From NCBI GenBank assembly GCA_014377385.1, contig JACMPR010000040.1:1-33437 (forward strand): a stretch of DNA of 33,437 nt, given 5' to 3'. A model generated the notes under the pieces. The model did no database searches and was not told the DNA's origin. It saw only the letters and a program-made list of their open reading frames with translations. Made by a program: the position numbers and the translations under genes. This stretch comes from Ferruginibacter sp. GTDB lineage: Bacteria > Bacteroidota > Bacteroidia > Chitinophagales > Chitinophagaceae. Positions 19,230-30,500 of the stretch are shown piece after piece. Position 1 is the first letter of the stretch. The number at the start of each line of letters is the position of its first letter.

Positions 19230-19745
19230 CTAAACAGGAATAAGTTTTGTCATCTTCTCTACCATTTTAAAAGTAGCAGGGCAGTAGTCAATATTCTGTT
19301 TGTGCACGTGGGCGTATTCACTCCATTTTTTCTTTGACAAATGAGGGAAACCTGCGCAATCAACGGGCCGGATGGAATAGATAGAACATTTATTGTCTTC
19401 CAGGTTTAAAAACTGGCAGGGTTGTATTTTGTTAACAAGATCTTTGTTGCTGTCTTTCTTTAACCATTGCTTTCTAAACGCCTCGGGAGTTTGGTTAAAA
19501 TGTGCAGAAATGCGTTTAAGGTCCTGCGTTGTAAATGTAGGCGTCATTTTTTTGCAACAATTTGCACAACTCAGGCATTCAACTTCTTCCCATACCTGTT
19601 TTTCCAAAACCGGTAAAAGTGCATGGATTCCTTTCGGGGGATTTTTTTCTGTTTTATTTAAAAAACTACGAAAAGACTTTCTGTAGTGCAATAGCTTTCT
19701 TTTGAAAGTTCTGAAGTTTACCGGTGCGATGTTTCCTGTTAACAT
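19230..19745 (-). CDS. YkgJ-family cysteine-cluster protein
   Basis: CLSCANCCKKMTPTFTTQDLKRI...QPCQFLNLEDNKCSIYSIRPVDCAGFPH. Confidence 0.88.
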   Translation of the reverse strand: MLTGNIAPVNFRTFKRKLLHYRKSFRSFLNKTEKNPPKGIHALLPVLEKQVWEEVECLSCANCCKKMTPTFTTQDLKRISAHFNQTPEAFRKQWLKKDSNKDLVNKIQPCQFLNLEDNKCSIYSIRPVDCAGFPHLSKKKWSEYAHVHKQNIDYCPATFKMVEKMTKLIPV

Positions 19746-19821
19746 TAAAAATAATTGTTCCGCGAAAATAATGTTTAATTAAATTGTACAGGCAATGTTC
19801 CAAAAACAATTAAAATAAATT

Positions 19822-20727
19822 ATGTGGGAAGTATACAAGAAGGGTTACAAAGCATGGTTGCAATTGGAGAAGTCGCTTGCCGACAATTCGGTTCAATCTT
19901 ACCTGCATGATATTGACAAATTTACTGCCTGGCTGCTGCTGTCCGATAATCAGAAAAAACCTGCCGATATCACGTTGAAGGATTTGGAGAAATTTATAGA
20001 ATGGATAAATGGTCTCGGGCTTACGGCATCTTCCCAGGCAAGGATTATATCGGGGTTGCGTAGTTTTTATAAATATTGTTTGCTTGAACAGATTAGCACG
20101 CTTGATCCCACGGTTTTAATGGAATCGCCAAAATTAAAAAGGCTGTTGCCCGATGTATTGTCATTTGAAGAAATTGAAATGATCATCTCAGCAATTGACC
20201 TCAGCAAGGCGGAAGGTGGCCGCAACAAGGCTATACTGGAAACGATGTATAGTTGCGGACTCAGGGTGAGCGAGCTGGTAAATTTAAAAATAAGCTGTCT
20301 CTACCTCGAGGTAGGTTTTATTAAAGTAATTGGAAAAGGTGACAAGGAACGGCTGGTACCGATTGGAAAAGATGCTATCAAATTCATCAATATATACAGG
20401 CGCAATATCCGAAATCATGTACCAATAGCCCCGGGTGAAGATGATATCCTTTTCCTGAACCGAAGGGGAAGCAGGCTCAGCAGGGTAATGATATTCCTGA
20501 TCCTGAAAGAACTTGTAAAAAAAGCAGGCATCAAAAAAAATATTTCACCACATACATTTCGTCATTCATTTGCAACGCATTTAGTGGAAGGTGGCGCTGA
20601 TCTCCGTGCTGTTCAGGAAATGCTCGGTCATGAAAGTATTACCACCACAGAAATATACACGCACCTGGACAGGGAGTTTTTAAAAAGTACATTGCAGCGG
20701 TTTCATCCGGCATTTAAGGGGGAGTAG
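19822..20727 (+). CDS. xerD: Tyrosine recombinase XerD-like
   Basis: TMYSCGLRVSELVNLK, GKGDKERLVPIG, SPHTFRHSFATHLVEGGADLRAVQEMLGHESITTTEIYTHL (R-H-R-H-Y motifs). Confidence 0.92.
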   Translation: MWEVYKKGYKAWLQLEKSLADNSVQSYLHDIDKFTAWLLLSDNQKKPADITLKDLEKFIEWINGLGLTASSQARIISGLRSFYKYCLLEQISTLDPTVLMESPKLKRLLPDVLSFEEIEMIISAIDLSKAEGGRNKAILETMYSCGLRVSELVNLKISCLYLEVGFIKVIGKGDKERLVPIGKDAIKFINIYRRNIRNHVPIAPGEDDILFLNRRGSRLSRVMIFLILKELVKKAGIKKNISPHTFRHSFATHLVEGGADLRAVQEMLGHESITTTEIYTHLDREFLKSTLQRFHPAFKGE

Positions 20728-20824
20728 CTGTTGGCTGTTGTAAAGTTGATTTCGCATGTTAATCGAAATTTGAAGGATCCTGAGATGGATGCCCGCTATC
20801 GATAACGTCCCAGGGTTGGTATTT

Positions 20825-21616
20825 CTACACCAAAACATCATTTGACGGAAATACAGGAACCTCATCGGCGGATACTTTATTGGAAACGCGGCGGCGGTAA
20901 TTTTTGAAGAGGCTTTGCCAGCGCAACTTTAGTACTCCAAGCACGCCTTCTTTTACAATACCCTTGTTCATTTTACTTGCGCCAAGTTTTCTGTCCTTAA
21001 AAGTAATAAAGACTTCTTTGATCCTAAACCCAAGTTTCCAGGCCGCAAATTTCATTTCTATCTGGAACGCATAGCCGACAAAACTTATTTTATCTAAATT
21101 GATAGCTTCCAGCACTTCTCTTTTATAACATACAAAACCGGCCGTAGGGTCATTCACCGGCATCCAGGTGATGATCCGCGTATAAAGAGAAGCACCCTTA
21201 GATAGAAATATCCTGTTGGCAGGCCAGTTTTCGACTGCGCCCCCTTTAACATAGCGGGAGCCTATAGACAATCCCGCACCTCCATTTTTGCAGGCTTCGT
21301 ACAACCTGTCAAGATCTTCAGGGTTGTGAGAAAAATCTGCATCCATTTCAAAAATATATTGGTACCCTTTATTTAATGCCCATTTGAAACCATGTATATA
21401 AGCCGTGCCAAGTCCGAGTTTACCACGTCTTTCTTCTAAAAATAATTGTCCGGGATACGTGGGAAACAATGATTTTACAATGGTAGCCGTGCCATCAGGT
21501 GATCCGTCATCAATGATAAGTATATGGTAATGCTGCTGTAAATTAATTACAGCCTTGATGATGGCCTCAATATTTTCCTTCTCGTTGAACGTGGGTATGA
21601 TGACTAATTTTTCCAA
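20825..21616 (-). CDS. Polyprenol monophosphomannose synthase-like GT2
   Basis: VIIPTFNEKENIEAII, ILIIDDGSPDGTATIV, EMDADFSHNPEDLDRL, GSRYVKGGAVENWP. Confidence 0.92.
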   Translation of the reverse strand: MEKLVIIPTFNEKENIEAIIKAVINLQQHYHILIIDDGSPDGTATIVKSLFPTYPGQLFLEERRGKLGLGTAYIHGFKWALNKGYQYIFEMDADFSHNPEDLDRLYEACKNGGAGLSIGSRYVKGGAVENWPANRIFLSKGASLYTRIITWMPVNDPTAGFVCYKREVLEAINLDKISFVGYAFQIEMKFAAWKLGFRIKEVFITFKDRKLGASKMNKGIVKEGVLGVLKLRWQSLFKNYRRRVSNKVSADEVPVFPSNDVLV

Positions 21617-21693
21617 TAGCAGTAATTAGGGCAAAAAACAAATTTAATATATAAAATTTTGTGTACGCTCACTATAAGGTGCTGCTGAATGAT

Positions 21694-22464
21694 TTAGTTT
21701 ATTTTTAACAGGGTACGGTTTAGTATTTCTGTAAGCTTTTGCTTTGTATGTAAGGGAAAATCGCCTTTCATCATCCAGTCGTAATATTGAGGCTCCGACT
21801 TTAAAACTTCACTGACTGCCCTGCCTTTAAATTTTCCGAAGTTAAAAACCTCCACGCCTTTGTCGTCAAAACAGAATCTTCTGGCGTAGTCAACTATTTT
21901 TTCTTCACCAATACTGCCAAGTATCGAATCTACAGAGTTTCCCAGGTTTTTATACCGGTCTACCTGCGACAGGAAAACATCTATTGTAGCATCCACATCC
22001 GCTTCTGCACTATGAGCATTTACCAGTTCCTTTTGGCAATAAAATTTGTAAGCAGCAGTTAGTGTGCGTGGTTCCATGGTGTAAAATATATGCTGCACAT
22101 CTATCATCCGCCGGTTGCTAAGATCTACGTCCATGCCTGCACGCAGAAATTCTTCCATCAGCATAGGTATATCAAAGCGGTTGCTGTTGTAACCACCGAG
22201 GTCGCAATTTTCGAGGTACTGCTTTATCTCATTGCCAGCCTGTTTAAAAGTGGGAGCATCCTTCACCATTTCATTCGTAATGCCATGAATATCAGTAGTT
22301 ACTTTTGGTATTGGAATTTGGGGATTGATAAGTTTTCTCTTGACCTGCCTGCTGTTATCCGGCAATACCTTTATTATTGCGATTTCCACGATCCTGTCAG
22401 TTGACAGACTAACGCCGGTAGTTTCCAGATCTATAAAGGCGATTGGGCGGTTCAACTGTAACAT
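21694..22464 (-). CDS. DEDD-type 3'-5' exonuclease (DnaQ-like)
   Basis: FIDLETTGVSLSTDRIVEIAIIKV, GGYNSNRFDIPMLMEEF, NAHSAEADVDAT; C-terminal FNFGKFKGRAVSEVLKSEPQYYDWMMKGDFPLHTK. Confidence 0.92.
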   Translation of the reverse strand: MLQLNRPIAFIDLETTGVSLSTDRIVEIAIIKVLPDNSRQVKRKLINPQIPIPKVTTDIHGITNEMVKDAPTFKQAGNEIKQYLENCDLGGYNSNRFDIPMLMEEFLRAGMDVDLSNRRMIDVQHIFYTMEPRTLTAAYKFYCQKELVNAHSAEADVDATIDVFLSQVDRYKNLGNSVDSILGSIGEEKIVDYARRFCFDDKGVEVFNFGKFKGRAVSEVLKSEPQYYDWMMKGDFPLHTKQKLTEILNRTLLKIN

Positions 22465-22590
22465 AGGCTGTAATTAATTGGTTAAAGAAGTATTAAAGAG
22501 GTTAGCGAGTCAAATGTAAGCAGAAAAATCAGAGTAATTTTATAGCAAAAGTAATTTTCGCCACAATTCTTCGTTTACCGCTCATATATT

Positions 22591-22598
22591 TATCTTTG
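22591..22598 (+). promoter_or_regulatory. Bacteroidota -7-like element TATCTTTG upstream of small lipoprotein
   Basis: Matches TAnnTTTG, 22 nt upstream of the ATG at 22620. Confidence 0.45.
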
Positions 22599-22619
22599 CG
22601 TATAATCAAAATAAAAAAA

Positions 22620-22751
22620 ATGAAAAAAGTATTTTTTTTCGCAATACTTGTTACCTCGGTAACATTTTTAATTAGCTGTGGGTCAAACAGGAAATTGGGC
22701 TGTCCTTCTTCAGCAAAAAATACTATTCAAATTAAAAATATTGCTTCCTGA
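22620..22751 (+). CDS. Small lipoprotein (43 aa)
   Basis: MKKVFFFAILVTSVTFLISCGSNRKLGCPSSAKNTIQIKNIAS; lipobox-like LISC; below ORF track cut-off; TGATG overlap with the next ORF. Confidence 0.75.
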   Translation: MKKVFFFAILVTSVTFLISCGSNRKLGCPSSAKNTIQIKNIAS

Positions 22752-23083
22752 TGGATTGGAAATTGCTAACGACCGAAGATCAGTTACAGGAGATTAGAGA
22801 ACGCTCTGCTCAAACGTCACAGGTAATTTTTAAGCACAGCACGCGCTGCTCTATCAGCAGCATGGCAAAAAGTCGCCTGGAAAGAGCAATAGCCCCGGAA
22901 GATATTGATTTTTATTACCTGGATCTTATCAGGTACCGTAATATCTCAAAAAAAATTGAAACGGATTTTATGGTTAACCATGAGTCGCCACAGGTATTGC
23001 TGATCCGAAATGGAGCATGTGTGTATGACGAAAGCCATAGCGGAATATCAATGGATGAAATTGAGGAACAATCAAAGAAATAA
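22751..23083 (+). CDS. ytxJ: Bacillithiol-system redox-active protein YtxJ-like (monothiol bacilliredoxin)
   Basis: VIFKHSTRCSISSMAKSRLE...DFYYLDLIRYRNISKKIETDFMVNHESPQVLLIRNGACVYDESHSGIS. Confidence 0.88.
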   Translation: MDWKLLTTEDQLQEIRERSAQTSQVIFKHSTRCSISSMAKSRLERAIAPEDIDFYYLDLIRYRNISKKIETDFMVNHESPQVLLIRNGACVYDESHSGISMDEIEEQSKK

Positions 23084-23108
23084 TTAATTTAATCATACTA
23101 AATAATTT

Positions 23109-23134
23109 GCCTTCCACCTGGAAGGCTTTTTTTT
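23109..23134 (+). terminator. Rho-independent terminator after ytxJ
   Basis: GCCTTCC-ACCT-GGAAGGC-TTTTTTTT. Confidence 0.88.
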
Positions 23135-23202
23135 AGCCTTGTGAGGAACAGAAATTTTTACATGCATTAATAAAAAGCCAGGTGTGTGTAAACTCAAGAG
23201 GG

Positions 23203-24237
23203 TTAATCTTTCTTGCCCCCAGGCTTTGCTGAAAATTTATAGATGGTGGTTTGCTTGTATTTTTCTCCCGGACGTAAGACGGTGTTTGGAAAGGAAGCTT
23301 CATTTGGACTGTTAGGATAATGTTGGGCTTCAAGGCATAAGCCAGCCTGCTTGCCAGGGCCTGTTACAGCATTACCTGAATAAAATTGCACCGCAGGTTC
23401 CGTAGTAAACATTTCCATAAACCGTCCTGTGTTGGGATCGTAAACTGTTGCTGCTTTTGTAATGTCGCTGGTTGCGGTAGATTTGTTGATGATCAAATTG
23501 TGGTCATATCCACCAACAGCGGTAAGGTCCCGTCCTACTTTTTTTGCTGAAATAAAGTCAATGGGAGTGTGCTTCACAGGTTCAATTTCGCCGGTAGGAA
23601 TCAAACTTTCATTTACTGGAGTGTAGCTATCTGCAAAAATTTCCAATTCATGATTAAGTATGGATTCATCATGATTACCTGATAAATTAAAATAACTGTG
23701 GTTGGTTAAATTTACAGGCGTAGCCTGGTCTGCTGTTGCCGCATAATCAATAATCAATTCATTTTCCTGAGTTAGTGTATATGTTACCGTTATATCTACA
23801 TTTCCCGGAAATCCTTCTTCCATATGTTTGCTGAGGTAAGTAAATTGTAAGCTGCCCTCCGCATCCCGTTTTTCAATATGCCAATAGGCTTTATCAAAAC
23901 CCTTGTTGCCGCCATGGAGGCAGTTGTTATGATTGTTTTTTGCGAGCAGGTATTCTTTGCCATTCAATGAAAAGGATGCATTAGCAATACGATTGCAATA
24001 CCGTCCCACGGTGCAACCGATATATTGAGCACTGTATTTTATATAATCGTCCAGTTTGTCGAAGCTATTCACCACATTTGCGAATACAGCATTATGGTCA
24101 GCCGTCATAATTTTAGTGATCGTTGCCCCGTAGTTGATAATGGAGACAAGCATGCCGTTCTTGTTCTGCAAGCTATATTCGGTAACCGGATTGCCTTCAT
24201 AGCTACCAAATGGTTTCTCCGAAATGGTTGTTTTCAT
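23203..24237 (-). CDS. galM: Aldose 1-epimerase (mutarotase)
   Basis: VSIINYGATITKIM, GRYCNRIANASFSLNGKEYLLAKNNHNNCLHGG, VNLTNHSYFNLSG, YDHNLIINK, GLCLEAQHYPNSPN. Confidence 0.94.
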   Translation of the reverse strand: MKTTISEKPFGSYEGNPVTEYSLQNKNGMLVSIINYGATITKIMTADHNAVFANVVNSFDKLDDYIKYSAQYIGCTVGRYCNRIANASFSLNGKEYLLAKNNHNNCLHGGNKGFDKAYWHIEKRDAEGSLQFTYLSKHMEEGFPGNVDITVTYTLTQENELIIDYAATADQATPVNLTNHSYFNLSGNHDESILNHELEIFADSYTPVNESLIPTGEIEPVKHTPIDFISAKKVGRDLTAVGGYDHNLIINKSTATSDITKAATVYDPNTGRFMEMFTTEPAVQFYSGNAVTGPGKQAGLCLEAQHYPNSPNEASFPNTVLRPGEKYKQTTIYKFSAKPGGKKD

Positions 24238-24386
24238 GTGTTTACGCTTTAGTTTTTTACCAGTTTTAATGGATTGAAATGAACCAAGACAAAAACAAAT
24301 AAAAGTGTTTAAAGTTTAAGGCATCTTTCCCGGGCACTATTTTCGCCTGTTACGAATTGAACTCCCATCGCCCGGCTTAAACATTT

Positions 24387-26075
24387 TTACCAGAATAAGC
24401 TATAAAGTGCCGCCAGTATTCCACACACGATAATGGCGCCAACGGCGAAACCCGTACTGACTTTAAACATCGTTTTATCCACCTCGAGGCCGGGTGGTGT
24501 AATGCCATTACGATTATCTATATTACTTATGATCAGCATTCCCGCAATACATAGCACGAAAATAAAAGACATCCTGTCCATAAACGGAATTTCAAAAACA
24601 CCAGCAGCATTTGCCTTCGCAAACCCGGAAGCAGCTAAAAAAGACAGATCCATAAATCCCGGGAGGAATTTAAAAAATAATGCGAAGATGAAGCCTCCAA
24701 TCATGGCAAAAAGTGCTGCATTAGAAGTCGTTTTCTTCCAGAAAAATCCCATGATAAACATGGCAAAAATACCGGGGGAAACAAATCCGGTATATTCCTG
24801 TATGTATTGGAAACCCTGCTTTCCTTCGCCCATTAATTTTTCTCCCAACATCAGTGAAATTATGATAGCAATGATCATGGACAGGATGACTGATATTTTT
24901 CCTACGCTAACCAGTTTTTTGTCGTCCGCATTTTTGTTGATAGCCTTTTTGTAGATGTCTAAAGAAAAAATTGTTGCAATGCTATTTGCTTTGCCGGCCA
25001 GGGAAGCTACAATGGCGGCTGTTAATGCAGCAAAGGCTAATCCTTTCAAACCAACGGGTAACAGGTTCAGCAGGTTTGGGTAAGCTTTGTTTACATCGAC
25101 AACGCCTTTGGAGTCCAGCATTTCTGTATGAAACATGCCTTTCTGATACAGTACATAGGCTGCGATACCAGGTAATACAACTATCACGGGCATCAGCAAC
25201 TTTAAAAATGCTGCAAATAGGAGTCCTTTTCTTGCAGTAGGCAAACTGGCTCCCAATGCACGCTGAGTGATATACTGGTTGCATCCCCAGTAATTCAGGT
25301 TAGCGATCCACAATCCACCTAATAACACCGACAGCCCCGGGAGGTCCATATAGCTGTCATTGTCGTTTTTAAGAATCATGTGAAAATGATCATTGGCCTC
25401 TGTGGTCAATAATTTAAATCCATTGATCAACCCCGTTTGCCCGGATTTTTCTGCAACTAAATTCAAGGCAATGTAAGTGGCCACCAATCCACCTAAAACC
25501 AAAAAGAAAACCTGGATCACGTCGGTGTAACCGATTACTTTCATGCCACCCAGTGTTATGATGATGGAGAATAAGGCCAGTAACCCGATGCATAAATTGA
25601 TGTCAAGACCCGAGATGCCATGTATCGCCAATGCACCCAGGTAAAGTATCGACATAAGATTTACGACAATATACAACAGCAACCAGAATACGGCCATTAT
25701 GATGGCAACTGTTCCGTTATACCGCTGGCTGAGAAACTGCGGCATGGTAAAAATTTTATTTTTTAAATAAACGGGGATAAAAAATATTGCTACAATTATG
25801 AGGGTGAGGGCCGCCATCCACTCATAGGATGCGATCGCAAGTCCCATTTTAAAACCGCTGCCGCTGGCGCCAATGAATTGCTCCGCCGAAATATTGGAGG
25901 CGATCAGTGATGCACCGATGGCCCACCAGCTGAGGGAACCTTCTGCCAAAAAATAGTCATGTGATGCGCTTATTGTACTTTTCTTTTTCCTGCTATACAC
26001 CCAGTATCCGTAACCGGCAACTACGATAAAGTAGAAGAGAAATACCAGGTAATCACTGGTGGAAAGTGCATTCAT
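24387..26075 (-). CDS. Sodium/sugar symporter, SSS/SGLT family
   Basis: YFLAEGSLSWWAIGASLIASNISAEQFIGASGSGFKMGLAIASYEW; ~14 TM; ALTAAIVASLAGKANSIATIFSLDIYKK. Confidence 0.92.
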   Translation of the reverse strand: MNALSTSDYLVFLFYFIVVAGYGYWVYSRKKKSTISASHDYFLAEGSLSWWAIGASLIASNISAEQFIGASGSGFKMGLAIASYEWMAALTLIIVAIFFIPVYLKNKIFTMPQFLSQRYNGTVAIIMAVFWLLLYIVVNLMSILYLGALAIHGISGLDINLCIGLLALFSIIITLGGMKVIGYTDVIQVFFLVLGGLVATYIALNLVAEKSGQTGLINGFKLLTTEANDHFHMILKNDNDSYMDLPGLSVLLGGLWIANLNYWGCNQYITQRALGASLPTARKGLLFAAFLKLLMPVIVVLPGIAAYVLYQKGMFHTEMLDSKGVVDVNKAYPNLLNLLPVGLKGLAFAALTAAIVASLAGKANSIATIFSLDIYKKAINKNADDKKLVSVGKISVILSMIIAIIISLMLGEKLMGEGKQGFQYIQEYTGFVSPGIFAMFIMGFFWKKTTSNAALFAMIGGFIFALFFKFLPGFMDLSFLAASGFAKANAAGVFEIPFMDRMSFIFVLCIAGMLIISNIDNRNGITPPGLEVDKTMFKVSTGFAVGAIIVCGILAALYSLFW

Positions 26076-26275
26076 GATGGAGGTAGTTTTGTTTTTAGAC
26101 GACGTTCGCTAATTGGTTTTTAAGGAATAATATTTTGCAGTAAAGTCCTGATTTAATTTGTGAATGGATAATTACTTTCCGTACTAAACAGTGTCAAATA
26201 AATTTTTGTAACTTTCTTATGAATCGCTTCCTGCCCGGGTTTGTCAGTCGTACTTCATCACTAAACAAACGATAG

Positions 26276-27436
26276 TCAATAACATTTGCCGGTTCCATTT
26301 TCTATTGATGCAATGTGCGCTGTCAATGGAAGATTCATAGCCTCATGGTAAGCTTTGCTTATCGCCGGTATTAATTGATCAATCGCAGTATCTTCTACCA
26401 GGTTTATAGTACAGCCGCCAAATCCGCCACCCATCATCCTTGCGCCTGCAATAGCCGGTATTTGTTTTACATAAGCTACAAGGAAATCAAGTTCTTTACA
26501 ACTAACTTCATAAGATTTACTGAGGCCTTCATGCGCCTCAAACATTTTTTTTCCAAGTTCTTTTATCTTTCCTTCCTTAAGGTATTCGCAGGCATCAATT
26601 AAGCGCTGATTTTCTTCTACTACATATTTGCATCGTTGGAATATTAGTGGTTGTGCTGCCGCAACATATTTGTCAAGCATATCGATGGTGACATCTCTTA
26701 AACTATCTACAGCGGGATGAAAATTGCGGATCATTGCAACGCCTTCTTCACATTGCTGCCGGCGGATATTATATTCTGATGATGCCAGGTTATGCTTTAC
26801 ATTGGTATTTAGTAATAGGATTTTATAACGCTCCATTTTAAATGGAATATATTCATATTCCAATGAGCGGCAGTCAAGCTTTATTACATGATCTTTTTTT
26901 CCAAGCATGCTTGCAAACTGGTCCATAATCCCACAATTAACGCCGGCGAATACATGCTCCGCTTTTTGTGCCAGGTGAATCATTTTTATTTTATCCAGCC
27001 CCAGATCAAAAAGCTCGTTTAAAGCAAATGCAGTGGCGCATTCAACAGCCGCAGAGGAGGAGAGACCTGCTCCAATTGGAACATCCCCGTCAATCAGCAA
27101 ATTAAAGCCGGTTAAAGTACAGCCTGCATTTTGTAACTGATCTACCACACCTAAAATATAATTCGCCCATTGAACGGTCGATTTCCCGACAACCCGAATA
27201 TCGGCAGAAAAGTCTTCTTCAAAGTCTGTGGCATGCAGGTTTACAGTATGATCATTTCGTTTACTTACAGCTACATAAATATTTTTATCAATAGCCGCCG
27301 GTAATACAAAGCCCTGATTGTAATCGGTGTGCTCACCTATGATATTAACTCTGCCCGGCGAGCGGAATACGGCAGGCTGTTCGCCATATTTTGCTATAAA
27401 TGCTTTCGTGATCGTTTGTACCATTTGTTTTTGCAA
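26276..27436 (-). CDS. galK: Galactokinase
   Basis: RSPGRVNIIGEHTDYNQGFVLPAAID, GDVPIGAGLSSSAAVECATAFAL, GVNCGIMDQFASMLGK, GARMMGGGFGGCTINLV. Confidence 0.96.
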   Translation of the reverse strand: MQKQMVQTITKAFIAKYGEQPAVFRSPGRVNIIGEHTDYNQGFVLPAAIDKNIYVAVSKRNDHTVNLHATDFEEDFSADIRVVGKSTVQWANYILGVVDQLQNAGCTLTGFNLLIDGDVPIGAGLSSSAAVECATAFALNELFDLGLDKIKMIHLAQKAEHVFAGVNCGIMDQFASMLGKKDHVIKLDCRSLEYEYIPFKMERYKILLLNTNVKHNLASSEYNIRRQQCEEGVAMIRNFHPAVDSLRDVTIDMLDKYVAAAQPLIFQRCKYVVEENQRLIDACEYLKEGKIKELGKKMFEAHEGLSKSYEVSCKELDFLVAYVKQIPAIAGARMMGGGFGGCTINLVEDTAIDQLIPAISKAYHEAMNLPLTAHIASIENGTGKCY

Positions 27437-27510
27437 TTAAGAATTATGATTGTAGGGTTGAGAATCATTTCCGGGGAGTTGATTATCATTTGATCTGGTG
27501 ATGATGCATA

Positions 27511-30500
27511 TCACTTTTGCAGGAAACGTTTGCTTATCTCATTATATAGCTGCAAATATTCATTTGCTTTTCCGTTCCCGTCAAAAATTCTTTCCCAGGT
27601 ATTTAATGGTTCCCAGATACAACTGCCTTTTCCCCTTCCCCCCGCTACATTAAACGCAAGTTCATTCACTTCTTTTTTTAAATGTGAATATTCAACCACA
27701 ATTACATCCTTGTTATACCTGCGGGACAGGTCATCCAGGTTATAATCGAGATCAGCCAATGTATTGTGCCATTTTGGATAATAGGATAAACCAATTACAT
27801 CAAATTGAATACCCCGGATGATCATATTGTCGATGAAGAAACGGCTTTCGTCATTTTGGCCACCTAACGCGATATGCAGCATGATGGCTGTTTCGGGCGC
27901 CACCGCTTTCACGCCATTGATGCCGGCATAAATCAATTGTGCAAGGCTGTCGAGGTTATTGATTTCTCCATGTGGCCAAATTATCCCATGATTGAGCTCG
28001 TTGCCCACCTGTACCATTGCCGGCGTGGTGTTTTGATCTTTCAAAGATTGCATTACCATTTTCGTATAGTCATACACCGCCTGTTTTAATGCAGTGATAG
28101 ATTTTCCACGCCAGGCCAGCGGCATGTATTGTTTTTGCGGGTCGGCCCAATAATCACTGTAATGGAAATCCAATAAGAGTTTCATCCCGGCAGCTTTCAC
28201 TCTTTTCGCCATTTGTTTTGTATGTTCCAGGTCACAATATCCTTTCTTAGGTGAATAACCGCTGTCGCTTGCAGGATCATTAAAAATGCGCAGCCGCACA
28301 TAATTCATCCCATGTTCGTTTAAGATTTTAATGGCATCCTTTTCCTGCCCATCCGTATCGTAAAATTTCATTCCCCTGGCTTCCAGTTCCGGAAGAAATG
28401 AAATATCCGCCCCCAACATTTTATCTACCGGGGAAGCTGCGAATGGCAGAACCGGAAAAGTATTTTGGGATTTGCTTACGCTGTGTGGCATTGCAGGCTG
28501 GATGGTAATGATATCTGTTTCGCCTTTATACAGGCTATCCGCAGCTGCTTCAAAATGAATCATGGATCTTGTATTTCCGGATTGAATGATGACCTGGCAT
28601 TTACCGTTGAATAAACGCCTTTGGGCAACGGTGTCAAAATATTTATCTACCTCGTGGCTACTCGGATCGCCATTTCCCACACCAATTATTTTTGCATCGC
28701 CGCGTAGAGAGAATCTAACAAGCTGTGCTGCATCTGGTATCTCCCGGCCTTCTTTATCTATCACCGTTATATTGATGACCGTAGCATCTTTTCCATCAGC
28801 CAACATGGTTGTTTTGTAAGGACTGATCACCAGCTCAGCAGGCTGGCCGGTTGTTTCAATTTTTGAAGTGAGTTTTTTACCTTTCTTGTAAGCAATTGCT
28901 TCCAGGTTGCCCGGCGCATAATTTACAAGCCATTGCAGGTGGCCATTTCGTGGCATTTTTTTCTTTCCCAAACTTTTAGAATTTAAGAAAAGCTCCACAT
29001 CATCGGCATTGCTGTTTACCCAAACATCAATTGGTTCTCCTTCCTTGCCTTTCCAATTCCAATGGGGAGAAATATGCAGTACATCCTTATCTGTCCACCA
29101 GGATTGATAATAATAATAAATATTTTTAGGAAAGCCACAAACATCCATTATCCCAAAATGAGAATTAATATTTGGCCATTGGAACGGCGTAGGTTCACCT
29201 CTGTAGTCGAGTCCTGTCCATACAAATCCACCCAGCCAAAAATCATTTGCTGCTGCAAGTTTCCACCAGGTTTCCGCTGTACTTGCCCACCATGGTGCGG
29301 TAATATCCTGGTCGGGAAGATAACATCTGATCGAGTCTTTCGTATATTGGCCACGGGTGGTTACGGTACTGCCCATTTCTGTTCCCAGCAAGGGTTGCAG
29401 GGGATGATCGCGGTGGTAATCCGCTACTGCGAATTGCCTGTAATTAAAACTTCTTACCGGGACTACCTCGTTGATTCCTTTAAATTCATTACCCATATCT
29501 GCAGCATAAGTACTGGCTCTTGTAGGATCCAGCTGCGCTTGTTTTGCAAGTAGTGAAGTTGCGATTCTTTTTCCAAAACTGTTGCCTTGTACATATCCTT
29601 CCTCATTTCCGAGTGACCACATAAAAACGCATGCCCTGCTTCTGTCGCGTTTTATCAGCCATTCAAAATCCTTCATATACTGCTGGCTGCTGTTGAGCAA
29701 CCTGTTTTCATCCATTACCAGCAAACCGAGGCTGTCGCAAGCGTCCAGTAACTCAGGAGTTGGCGGGTTGTGACTGGTTCGATACGCATTGGAACCCATT
29801 TGCTTCAACAGGAATACCCGGTAATACTGCAGGTAATCGGGCAATGCACTTCCTACGCCGGCGTGATCCTGGTGGTTATTTGTGCCTTTGATCTTTACAT
29901 ATTTTCCGTTTAAAAATAATCCTTTGTTTGTTATGGTAATGGTGCGAATTCCAAAGCGAATTTTCTCCGTGTCGATTACTTTACCCGCCATTTTTACAAT
30001 GGGAATCACCCGGTAGAGGTATGGATCTTCCAACGACCACAAACGAGGTAGCGTAACCGTTAGTCTCTGTTTAATTTCCTTTTTTTCGTTGATGTTGAGC
30101 GAAATATTTTGTTCCGCAGTTTGCCCAATGAGTTTGCCATCCCTGTCAGTTACCATTGCATGGAATGTTATTTTTGATGCGGTAAGGCTTTCATTTTCTA
30201 CGGATGCTTCAATATTAACTGTCGCATTGTTTCCCTGTGCAGTTGTATAAATAAATACCGGGTTTTCCGAAAGATGAACTTTATTGTATTGATTAAGCCA
30301 TACATGACGATAAATTCCCGCGCCTTCGTAAAACCAGCCTTCATATTGCGTTGCATCAACTCTTACAACAATTACATTTTCTTTGTCATAGTTAAGGTAG
30401 TTGCTGATGTCGTATGATGCACCAACATAACCACTTTTATTATTGCCCAGGTAAAAGCCGTTTAACCAGAAATGCGCATCTCTAAAAACGCCGTCAAACT

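Noticed and set aside
19822-20727. Tyrosine recombinase as evidence of a mobile element
   Set aside because: Sequence is typical of housekeeping XerD and its neighbours are housekeeping genes; no att sites or cargo seen.
29062-29553. 163-aa plus-strand ORF within the GH2 module
   Set aside because: Antisense to the GH2 catalytic region; no recognisable motif.
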